In this document: piece after piece, positions 1 to 10,264 of the stretch
Layout: every line of letters begins with the position of its first letter
Numbering within the stretch: position 1 is the stretch's first letter
Assembly (NCBI GenBank): GCA_019321725.1
Contig: CM033109.1
Span: 6,293,993 to 6,357,992, forward strand
Length of the DNA stretch: 64,000 nucleotides
Direction: 5' to 3'
Source of the DNA: Paulownia fortunei
Taxonomy: Eukaryota > Streptophyta > Magnoliopsida > Lamiales > Paulowniaceae
Notes under the pieces: generated by a model
Databases searched by the model: none
The model's input: only the letters and a program-made list of their open reading frames with translations
Told to the model about the DNA's origin: nothing
Translations under genes and position numbers: made by a program

Positions 1-250
1 TTGAATAAACAATAAACTTTAAAATTCTCTTTTATTAAAATATAAAATGCTATTGTGTTCTTTATAATTTACAAAAATTCCGTTTTTCCAAAAAGGAAAA
101 AAAAAAGCAAAAAAGAAATGAACTTTATGGACCTCCCCCTCCCCCCCCCCAAAAAAAAAAAAAAGGAAAATGGAAAAGACCGTCTATGAACACTGATGAA
201 CTGATAATTGACGAGCAAGACTGTTAAAGAGTAAATAGCAGTAGGAAAAG

Positions 251-259
251 TATAAAAAT
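251..259 (+). promoter_or_regulatory. Putative TATA box and leader region of the METE locus
   Basis: A tataaaaat motif is followed within about 30 bases by a pyrimidine-rich stretch (about 280-310) that looks like a plant transcription start and 5' leader. The METE start codon is 1.2 kb further on, directly behind a good splice acceptor (ttctag at 1440-1445), so I infer a leader intron ending at 1445 and a short leader exon at 1446-1468. Plant METE genes often have a leader intron. The leader donor could not be fixed: there are gt candidates near 345 and 390. Inference from motif and spacing only. Confidence 0.4.
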
Positions 260-1818
260 GAGACAAAATTCTTCCACTCTTCACTCTCTTTCCCTTCATC
301 AATCCACTCCTTAAAACCATATTTTGCTTCTACTTCCAACGCAGGTTTCTGCTCGAAACCCATTTATTCCTTTCAGAGATTACACAGGTTTGGGCTTGTA
401 AATTTGTAGCTTGAGGCATAAGTCTGATAAAAATCCAGTCTTTAGCAGTGACTGATGATTTATTAGTTATTTGTGTTCACTTCTGACAATCTTTATTTTT
501 GATCTGTGGTGGTCAGTATGCTAAAAGTCCAAACCAAACAATGATGTATATGTTTTTGCAAATGACATAATTACTGACTTTCTTGAATTTGTAAGTTTGT
601 TAAGCTCTATTTGGATATTGGATTAGAGTGAGAAATGGGTTAATGAGAAATTGAGAATGTGTTCCTTTTGTGTGTATGCTATGGGGAGATCCTTTTTGAA
701 TTTGTGCATTTATTGGATTCTTGTAAGATATTCAATCACATTTAGAAAGTTTTTGAAATTGATAATATAGGGAAATTATTGGCATTCCGCGTTTCATTGT
801 TGAGTTATTGGTAGACAATGTAGCCATAGTGATTCAATCTTTCGGAACTATGATAGCACATGCATTTGTTTGTTTAGTTGTTTCTATGAGCATGTCAATG
901 CTGTTCTGGAGTTTGGTTGTCTCAGCATTTTGTAACTGCTTGTCATGCTTAACTTCTACTGATACTATGGATGCGAAGAAAGTGAAAATTATCTGACATT
1001 GATGTAATGCCGGGTCAAATTCTGTTGTTTTATTGACTACATTTGTGGCCAATAGGTAAGTGAACTTGCGAACAAGCTGAGACATTGATATCTTATTGTC
1101 TTAACAAGTCTTTTGCATTATCAGGATTACCAACTAGTTTTATAGCCACCAAACTTGTTCTTAAATACAATGCAGTTTCTTACATTGATCAACCAGCATT
1201 TTTCTGCATTATTTTTTCACTAATGTTTAGAGAAAACTTTTAAGGACTTGTTTGAAATAAGTTTTTTGTATTTACCAAGGGAAACAACTATACCTCTGTG
1301 ACAAAAAGAACTGAATTTGACTAGATTTGCATTGATCATACCTTGGTATATATTTAGGCTTCACCATGTCCAGTTAGGGCGTTTGCGTGTGTGATGGGAA
1401 AAATGTGTTTATGAGCATCTTAACGGTTATGTGAACATATTCTAGGCTCTGCTGGGTGAATCAGAGCAATGACATCGCACATTGTTGGATATCCTCGCAT
1501 GGGGCCAAAGAGGGAGCTCAAGTTTGCGTTGGAAACCTTCTGGGACGGAAAGAGTAGTGCTAAAGAGTTGCAGAAGGTTGCGGCTGACCTCAGATTGTCT
1601 ATTTGGAAACAGATGACAGATGCTGGAATCAAATACATTCCAAGTAACACATTCTCCTACTACGACCAAGTATTGGACACCACCGCTATGTTGGGTGCTA
1701 TTCCCCCAAGATATAGTTGGAATGGAGGTGAAATAGGGTTTGACATTTACTTTTCAATGGCTAGGGGTAATGCCTTCCTTCCTGCAATGGAAATGACCAA
1801 GTGGTTTGATACCAACTA

Positions 1819-1933
1819 GCAAGTAATGGCTTGGTCTCCTATGATTTTATGCATTTAAATGATTCTGACATGTTTTTTTTCGTTTATCATAATGATTATC
1901 AGTACCAAACAGTGCACATTTATGTGGGTGCAG
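1819..1933 (+). other. GC-AG intron 1 of METE
   Basis: Reading straight through gives a stop (TAG at 1817). Splicing from gcaagt at 1819 to the cag ending at 1933 instead joins TA to C (Tyr) and continues the conserved [10 protein letters not shown] segment in frame. The donor is therefore the rare but functional GC type with an otherwise good consensus. The apparent stop is not a lesion. Confidence 0.8.
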
Positions 1934-4296
1934 CCACTACATTGTCCCTGAACTGGGACCAGAGATCAAATTCTCTTACGCATCTCACAAGGCAGTGCAA
2001 GAATACAAGGAGGCTAAAGCTGTAAGTTTAGTGCTTTCTATTGAATTGTTGTTTACCAGATAGATAAAATGGTGGTTAGAACCTTTGCGAATAGATCTGT
2101 TTTGGTATCGTTTGCAGTAGCATTTGGAGCCACAACCTATATATTAATCCCTTCTTGGTGTCAATGTCCTTCGTGGAAATTGAGAAGACAGAGTGTGCAT
2201 TTTTTTGAAGATGAAATCAACCAGAATGACACAATGCATACAAATATTACTTTAACAATGACATGCAGCATTAGACTCATGGAGATTTGCAGTCTTTTGG
2301 GATTGATTTTTTTCTTGTTCTAATCTTCCTTCATTTTTTGTATTTTCAAGTAAATTTGTATTGCAGAAGATTTTCTCACGCAAGGTGAGATTACAATGAG
2401 AATTCTGTGTACGGAGTGAGGATTATATGATATTTAATTTCTAGATCACATGAGTTTTGCTTTAAGAGAGTGTCTTGGCTGCAATCACATGTATCATTTG
2501 TTTCACTTTGACAAATGTGAATTGTGTTTTACCTCATGCATTCACTTTTGCTTTAATTCCATTTTTTCTGGGTAAAGTACTAATTGCCATTCAATTTTAC
2601 TTCTGCGAGATTCTGGCTTGTGTTTGGGTCCTTAGTTTCCCATTGTTGGAGTCAAAATTTCATTAGAAAAACTAGAATGAAGCAAATCAGAGTTTTCTTC
2701 TGTGCTAAAAGTGCTTGTAGAATTGAAATATCAGGCTTCCATGGTTGTGCATAGCATTGTAACAACAGAATTTAACTTCTGCTCCACTATACACTCTTTT
2801 GCATTATATCTTTTTCATTGTTTATGTTCTCTAGGTGAGACAGGAATGAATATCGCCGTATTTGTTCTTAATCTTGTATTCATCAGTTTGTAAAGTTCTA
2901 ATTATCACTTATTTGCATGAATTTGGCTCATTTATTTGTTGTATTTTCCTCATTGCAGCATGGTATTGACACAGTTCCGGTCCTCATGGGCCTGTTTCTT
3001 ACTTGTTGTTATCGAAACCTGCAAAGGGAGTTGATAAATCATTTTCCCTTCTTTCCCTATTAGATGAGATTCTTCCTATCTACAAGTAAGATTATGGGAT
3101 ATGCTTTCTCACTACTCAAATAATTTATGTCTTGCCTGATGCTAAACTGTTATTTTCTTACTTTACCATGAAGGGAAGTTGTGGCTGAACTGAAGACAGC
3201 TGGTGCTAGCTGGATTCAATTTGATGAGCCTACCCTTGTGATGGATCTTGATTCTCACAAGTTACATGTATTTACTCATGCCTACACAGAACTAGAATTG
3301 TCAGTTTCTGGCTTGAATGTTCTTATTGAGACATATTTTGCTGAAATTCCTGCTGAGGCATACAAAACAGTTACTGCTTTGAAGGGTGTTACAGCTATTG
3401 GATTTGATTTAGTTCGTGGATCAAAGACATTTGACCTAATTAGAAATGGGTTTCCTCTGGAAAAATATCTTTTTGCTGGAGTTGTTGATGGGAGAAACAT
3501 TTGGGCTAATGACCTTGCTGCTTCTCTCATTACTTTGCAGGCTTTAGAGGGCATGGTGGGAAAAGGTAGTATGTTACTGTATTTAAGCAATCGATGACAT
3601 AAACTGAGAATGTCTGTGATTTATGACGTTTAAGGGAGTTTAGGAATTTTTAAGCAGCCATTTTGTAACCAGCACTCTTTTGAACCCACTTAATATTGAC
3701 CTTGTGTTTATCATGTTGCACGTTACATACAATGTCCATTTTTCAAAATCAAATATGAAAGTTTTTTCTTACAACCACTGTGACATTATGTGGGTTAGCT
3801 ATTGTAATATCTGAATTAATTTGTACATGGAGTTTACTTCTAATCTACTTCTCTCTCTCTGCGTCTTGGCTGCTGCATGCATTTTTCTTTGTGTATATTC
3901 TAGTTATCTATGTCCAGAAGACAATAAAGTATTTTAATGGAAAGCTAGGGACCGTCGAATAAATTGCTAGAGATGACCTTACAACCACAATTAGAATCTT
4001 TTCATGGCTGAATGAGTAGCCTTTCTGATTATTTCTTAAAATCTGTATGCATCTTTCCTGTATACTGTTAGGTTCCAGAGCATTATGATTTCCTTGAACT
4101 TTGATTATCACCTTTTCTGTTTCTTTCTTCAGACAAACTTGTGGTCTCTACGTCGTGTTCTCTTCTTCATACTGCAGTTGACTCTGCAAATGAAACTAAA
4201 TTAGACAAAGAACTTGAGTCGTGGCTTGCATTTGCCGCTCAGAAGGTACTTGAAGTCAACGCATTAGCAAATGTACTAACTAGTCTGAAGGATGAG

Positions 4297-5584
4297 GTAC
4301 TTCATTCTGTCATATTCTTGTTCTGTTTTACAATTGAAATAAACGTGCATTTGCTATGGTTTTGAAGCATTATACCTAATTTGGAACATGAGCGAAGACC
4401 ATGAATAGAATCAACTAGGGAGTATGTTGAGAACCTGTCTCACATTGGAATCTTTAGAGATTTGACATGTTTAAATATGTAGACCTAGGAACAAATGCCA
4501 AAAGCTTTAGTGGTACTACGCCAAATAGGTTAGTGGGCAATAAAATATATTGGATTATATGCATACTTGACATTTGGCACTCTGGGCACTTGGCACTGGT
4601 AATAAATAAGTAAATACTCAAGACGCAACCGATGTATTCTATATTTTGTTTAATTTGTGGCTTTGAACGTTTGAAAATTCAAGTTGATAGTTATTAGACA
4701 GATTTTAAGGACAGTTAATTAGTTGTTAAGACAACAGTTAATAGTTGTCTCTGTTGGAGGCAACCACAATAATCTGAATAGTTGTTCATGTAATAAAACA
4801 AATTTGTTTATATAAAGGTTGTGTTGTTACGGAAAGAACCACCCTGTTCTTGTCCCTTTCTCCAAATTTCTTATATCGTATTTGCCGCAGCATATATTCT
4901 ATAAGTTAGATAGTTATGCCTTTTCCTGAGTTTCCATGGTTTCATTTTGTTAGTGCAAAATTGAAATGGACATTGGGCTTCATTGTATCCTAGATGCTAT
5001 TCTCAGTACCTTTGTACACCAAATTGGTGGGGGTGAAGTAAGCCTTAAGGAAAGTGGCATTGCAGCGTGCCTTGAAGTCATTTCTGCAGTTTATTTCTAA
5101 TTTCCTACCAAGTTACTGTCCAAGCTCTCTCTGAGTATTGGTTTGAACTGTTCTTCATATCTAAGAGCCGCTAAATTGGAATTTCCAGACCATTTGCTAC
5201 CAGTCTAAGTGTTGTCATTGTTTTTTACATGCAGATTATTTTAATCAATCATAAACCACACATTTGCCTAATTTATATTTGACATTTACCCTTTCACATA
5301 TTCGACTTTAAGTGATTATGATCAGACCATTTCTTCCTAAAAAACCAGCACCTTAACTTTATTGGAAATATTTAAGATTTCAGGCTTGCATATTGAGCTA
5401 ATACATTTTGGGTTGTGGGAGAATAGTTTCTGAAAAGGAAATTTAAATATCTGGCTGAATGCTTATTGATGAGCCATAGGTAAACATCTGGGAATTTTGC
5501 CATAAAATGTGAATTTTTGCAGGAATCATTACATTATTACTTCAAATCAGGTGCTTCTTCTTATGTTGGCCTCCCTCTTCTTAG
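4297..5584 (+). other. Long METE intron 5 with LTR-like sequence
   Basis: This 1.29 kb intron holds no exon I can identify. Around 4425 it contains TGTTGAGAACC followed shortly by cacattgg, a pattern seen at the start of Ty1/copia LTRs. A TATA-like tttatataaagg lies near 4807-4818. I could not find a matching 3' end or a target site duplication, so a solo or decayed LTR is only a possibility. Confidence 0.25.
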
Positions 5585-8423
5585 GCATTCTTCTCTGCTA
5601 ATGCAGCAGGTCAGGCTTCAAGAAGATCATCCCCAAGAGTAACTAATGCAGCTGTTCAGAAGGCTGTAGGTGTCCTTTTTGCTAGTGCTGTTTCCATTCT
5701 ACATGATTTCTTGTTTTCCTTAATCTTTTCATAATTAAGATTTTGACTTCCATTACAATAATCAGGCTGCTTCCTTGAGGAGTTCTGATCACCGTAGAGC
5801 TACAAATGTCAGTGCCAGGTTGGAAGCTCAACAGAGGAAGCTAAATCTTCCTATTCTTCCAACCACTGCTCTTGTATCATTCCCTCAAACTTTGGGGCTT
5901 AGGAAAGTCCGTCATGATTACAAGGTTAACAAGTGAGTTCACTTTCTATTTACGTGTACTTATCTTCCAATTTCAACATGATTTCAACATTATATAAATT
6001 TTGAGTGTTCTGTGGTTATTCTTGTAGAACATCTGAGGAAGAATATATTGAGGCCATTAAGGAGGAAATAAGAAAAGTGGTTAAACTTCAGGAAGCTGGA
6101 TATCGATGTTCTTGTTCATGGAGAACCAGAGGTATGATAATTTTTTTTATATTGTGCATAAACATAATAAAAGTCAAATAGGAAAAGCAAATATCTAATG
6201 CTTTTGGGTGATATCTGACAAGATCAGAGAAATGATATGGTCGAGTACTTTGGGGAGCAGTTATCTGGTTTTGCCTTCACTGAGAATGGATGGGTTCAAT
6301 CTTATGGATCCAGGTGTGTGAAGCCACCCATAATCTATGGCGATGTCAGTTGTCCCAAAGCAATGACAGTCTTCTGGTGTACATTGGCTCAAAGCATGAC
6401 AGAACGCCCAATGAAGGGAATGCTTACTGGCCCTGTCACCATTCTGAATTGGTCGTTTGTCAGAAATGACCAGCCGAGGTTGGCCAATCAGATCCTCTCT
6501 GTTAGACAGTCTTTTTCCGAGATTTGAATTGAATTTATGCGATTCCTTTTTATCTCTCAGATTTGAGACCTGCTATCAGATTGCTTTGGCGATCAAGGGC
6601 GAGGTAGAAGATCTTGAGAGAGCTGGAATTAATGTTATTCAAATTGATGAGCCTTCTTTAAGAGAGGGTTTGCCGCTCAGAAAGTCTGAGCAAGCTTTTT
6701 ACTTGGACTGGTCTGTACACTCCTTCAGGATAACTAATTGTGCAGTTCAAGACACTACCCAGGTCTTTCTTCATCATTGTCTTCTTATATGTTTTTATGC
6801 TTCTCACAGCCTTGTGCTCTGTTAGGTGTCCTTTAATTGGTTGCTATTCATGCAGGCCCTTACTCAGAAGTCCATTGGCTAGTTTAAATTTGTTGCTTGG
6901 TATAGAAATATCTGGTTTTGGGCTTTAGCTTCAATGAAAAAAAATTACATGCTTAACAAATGTCGCTCTATGTCTTTTGTCCTGCAGTAGGATTTCATTA
7001 ATGTTTAAATACAGAACTTAAACTTGACTATAGGAGCTGTGATTTGATAAGACTTCAAAACTTGGATAATTTTGACCAAGTTTTAACAAACATTAGTGAA
7101 GCAGAAATTTCTGAATTTCACAAATCAAGATGTGGGATTAATATGATAAACTTACCATTCATTTCTTGCAACAAAATTCTAATTTTCACTGGACTTGATT
7201 CTAGTCAGCTTGATATCAGCATGCCCAACCCACATTATAACTACTTTACTCGTTTATTTGGTATAGCATCAATAGTTTAAATATCAAACTCAATGACCTT
7301 GAGTAAAGAAGAAGAGAAAGAAGTGACAGGAATCAATTGAGCCTACTTAACAGTAGATGGAGTGGTGAGATTTTGCTCTTCTATCCACATCATTATTGGG
7401 GGAACAAGGAATTGAAAAATCTTTTGACTTGAGATTGATGCATGCCCCAAAAGTTCTCTTGATATTTATGGAAGTGGATCGAAACATTTAGGTTTTAATA
7501 TGAAATTTGGGAGACTGGGTTCCTGATTGATTGAGTAATCAATGTTTTGCAAGTAGTATTCAATTGGAATTCAAACATATGCAGCCATTAATCCACTCAC
7601 TATTTTCCATAACTCAAATGGGGGAGAGTATTTGGACAGGACAACTGAGCGAGTAAAGCAAGCTGCACAATCAACTCCACTGCTCTTCCAAGTTTTGGCG
7701 CGTTTCATAAAAACTTCTAGTCAGATATATTAACTTGGCCGATTCAGGCCAGGTCAGGTCAACCCAAGTTTAACACTGGAGCTCACATCTCTGAAATGGA
7801 AAGTTCTTTAGTCTTCCTCCAGGGTTACGAGAATATTTGAACATTTCCTTTTCATCTGTTGAAAGATTTCAACGTTGTCTAACATATACATGCCACTTTA
7901 ACTTTTTTTCCTTTTAATGTTTGTGAAAGGTGTAAAAGCTTTAGTGAGCTATATAATTTTCTGTTGTGAGTATAAAAGCTGCAGAATAAATGTGAATCTT
8001 GTTGCACATAAAATATTTTTTGCTATAATTCTAATTCTAAACTTCTTCCATATTCATACGTTGGACAGATCCACACCCATATGTCTTACTCAAATTTCAA
8101 TGATATTATTCACTCAATCATAGACATGGATGCGGACGTAATCTCTATTGAGAATTCCAGGTCGGATGAGAAGCTTCTTTCAGTTTTCCATGAGGGAGTG
8201 AAGTATAGGGCTGGCATTGGCCCTGGGGTATATGATATCCATTCACCAAGGATCCCATCAACTGAAGAACTTGCTGAACGCATCAACAAGATGCTTGCAG
8301 TTCTTGAGAGCAACATTCTCTGGGTCAACCCTGACTGCGGCCTCAAGACGCGCAAAGCCAGCACTGAGCAATATGGTTGCTGCTGCTAAGCTCACCCGCA
8401 TGCAGTTGGCTGCTGCCAAGTGA

Positions 8424-8788
8424 GTTCTGGAAGTAAAAAAAGACTTCTATGCTTACAGACTTGTAACTGGTTTAGGTAGATTTTCCATTTGATGTCATGA
8501 ATAATGAATTAGCTTTTTGTCACAATGATGAAATTATGCTTTTCCATTCTTTTGGCCTCTTGAATTTAAAACATTTTCCTATAGTTCAATCATTTGTTTT
8601 TAAATATTCTTTCCTAACAAAAGTTAAGAGGAAAGAACCAGAGACAATAGAACATTGTTAAACTAAATGTAGATCAACCAATTTCATTTGTTACTCAAGA
8701 ATGAATATCTTATAGTTCCTTTATTCACTTTCATCAGTTGAAAGTGCATACATGCCAAGTTGATATGTCAATTACAAAATGACAAGCT
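8424..8788. other. Intergenic, between convergent METE and RTM2-like gene
   Basis: These 365 bases presumably carry the two 3' untranslated regions. No gene, RNA or repeat was recognised. Confidence 0.6.
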
Positions 8789-10264
8789 TCAGTTCTCGGC
8801 TTTTTTGGAAAACCAAGCCAGATTGTTAATGTACTTGCCAAGTGCAAAAGCAAGGAGAACAGCCAGAACCATTGTCATCATCTGCCTCGCCATCTTCAAT
8901 TTGGCTGCTGGACTTCCTGCATTGAGCTTATAATCATCTACTTTAGCTATAGCATTACGGTGAGTTCCTTTATTTGCCAACTCAGCATCAACATTTCCTG
9001 AAACTTTTTCGTGTTTATCATTGCTACTTCTTGCTGCAGCCTTCTGATCATTGTTAATGTGACCAGTTTGCTCCGGTATATAGTTTCTTTCGTCTATTTT
9101 GGCACCCTCTGATTCACTACTTTTCTCCTTGTCCTTCATGGATTTTGCTTCTTCCTTCTGAACTGATTTCTCTGGAAAATCCTCAACACCAGTCTGCTTG
9201 ATATTATCATTACTTGGAGTGGTTTTCTGGGTGGTGGCTTGCTCTTGATCAATCTTTGAAGCCGGTGACTCCTCTGCCGGCATCTGAGATTGTGGAGTTT
9301 TTAAGGGTGGGATTTTTTCGTCTTCTTTCTCTGCTGGAACAATCAGTTTTGCCTGCCTCACATACAATGTGCCATCTTCAAATCTTGCAGTGATCTTGTT
9401 GGTGTCACAATTTGCTGAGACAGGGAAATCCTTCTGAAAACTGCTCCACTTGTTATCCCCAAGTGGCCTTGTGCCACTGATCCTCAGGACTCCTGTTCTA
9501 GTTAGTTGAACTCTCAACTGTTCTTTTTTGAACCCTGTTAAATGTAGTGCATTTTGCCTTACATATATATTTGAACAGGTGTGGTGATACAATATATTGA
9601 ATCAAATAGGAACCTTGAAAATTGTTATATTCATCCTAGTTTATGGTTAATATATGCATACAGTTTTGCAAGGATAATTAGAAGTAAATGGAAAAGGTGA
9701 AACACACATAGGAAAGGACAAGGGTGGACATTATAGCACTAGATAAAATAATTGAAGGATAATAACATGATTTGGATTTCAGTGATGTGCCTGAAACTGA
9801 AAAAAAAAAAAGAAAAAGAAATAACTCTTTGTCCTTCTATAGGAACAATGTGAATAGCTGTATCAGCAGCCCAGTCTCCAAAATCAGAGGTCCCTTCAGA
9901 AAGAACTAACATATTCCTTTCTTTCAAGCATTCAAATGAACTCAGGCAGAACAAATTCAAAAGACAAAACTAAGAGGAGCTTAAAATTTCATGCATAATA
10001 AATATTTTGAGTCATCATAATATTCACATTCTGTCTTGTAATTGTAATAGCATATAACATGAACAAAAAAGATTGCCTGAAATAATTATTGAACTATTTA
10101 ATCGACTCCTACAAAAGAAGAGGGCGTTGGGAGTGGGGCGTCGGGTTAGCGACCATACCAGGAAGATATAAGAGGAGAGTGTCACATTCTTCCTCCTGTA
10201 CCAAATCAGAGGATGGTTCAAAACTATTCATGTGAGTTGCTGCAGCTCCCATCTTTGCATCCAT
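8789..10264 (-). CDS. RTM2-like protein: HSP20-domain protein with C-terminal membrane anchor
   Basis: The gene has two exons on the minus strand, 10264-10159 and 9534-8789, joined by a GT-AG intron in a Pro-Gly-Phe segment. It gives 852 nt, 283 aa. I start at ATG 10264 (MDAKMGAAATHMNSF); the ATG at 10252 is in frame and possible. Residues about 20-115 form an alpha-crystallin/HSP20 domain (LLLYLPGFKKEQLRVQL, RISGTRPL, FEDGTLYVRQAKL). The middle, about 120-240, is Lys/Glu/Ser-rich and probably disordered. Near the C-terminus is a hydrophobic segment (MVLAVLLAFALGKYI) with only a short tail, consistent with a tail anchor. This layout matches Arabidopsis RTM2, which restricts long-distance movement of potyviruses in phloem, and its many relatives of unknown function. 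Family assignment is firm; the role here is inferred. No breaks were seen. Confidence 0.82.

Larger units (their letters stand above)
1469..8423 (+). pseudogene. METE: Cobalamin-independent methionine synthase (METE), frameshifted pseudogene
   Basis: The product would be 5-methyltetrahydropteroyltriglutamate-homocysteine methyltransferase, which makes methionine in the cytosol. I trace 11 coding exons: 1469-1818, 1934-2021, 2959-3085, 3174-3565, 4133-4296, 5585-5665, 5766-5932, 6028-6131, 6228-6478, 6561-6762 and 8069-8423. Splice phases agree throughout. The exons total 2281 nt. Adding back three inferred deletions (1, 2 and 14 nt) gives 2298 nt, i.e. 765 aa, the usual plant length. The start [17 protein letters not shown] is typical. 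Breaks: 1 nt lost near 2988-2991 (stop follows at 3060), 2 nt lost near 6094-6099, and 14 nt lost near 8356. In the final exon the HTHMCYS motif reads HTHMSYS (TCT at 8084), which removes a zinc ligand. NPDCGLKTR is retained. The introns show this is not a processed copy. Assembly error is a weaker alternative because there are several independent lesions. Confidence 0.9.

Noticed and set aside
1817..1819. TAG apparently ending METE exon 1 as a nonsense mutation
   Set aside because: A GC-AG intron starting at 1819 restores the conserved protein and correct phase, so this is a splice site.
7044..7280. Open frame of 78 codons inside METE
   Set aside because: It lies in the intron between exons 10 and 11 and has no recognisable similarity or codon signal.
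9534..9592. Start of the RTM2-like protein at the first codon of the long minus-strand frame (9592)
   Set aside because: That start lies in the intron. The spliced first exon at 10159-10264 supplies the missing start of the HSP20 domain with matching phase.
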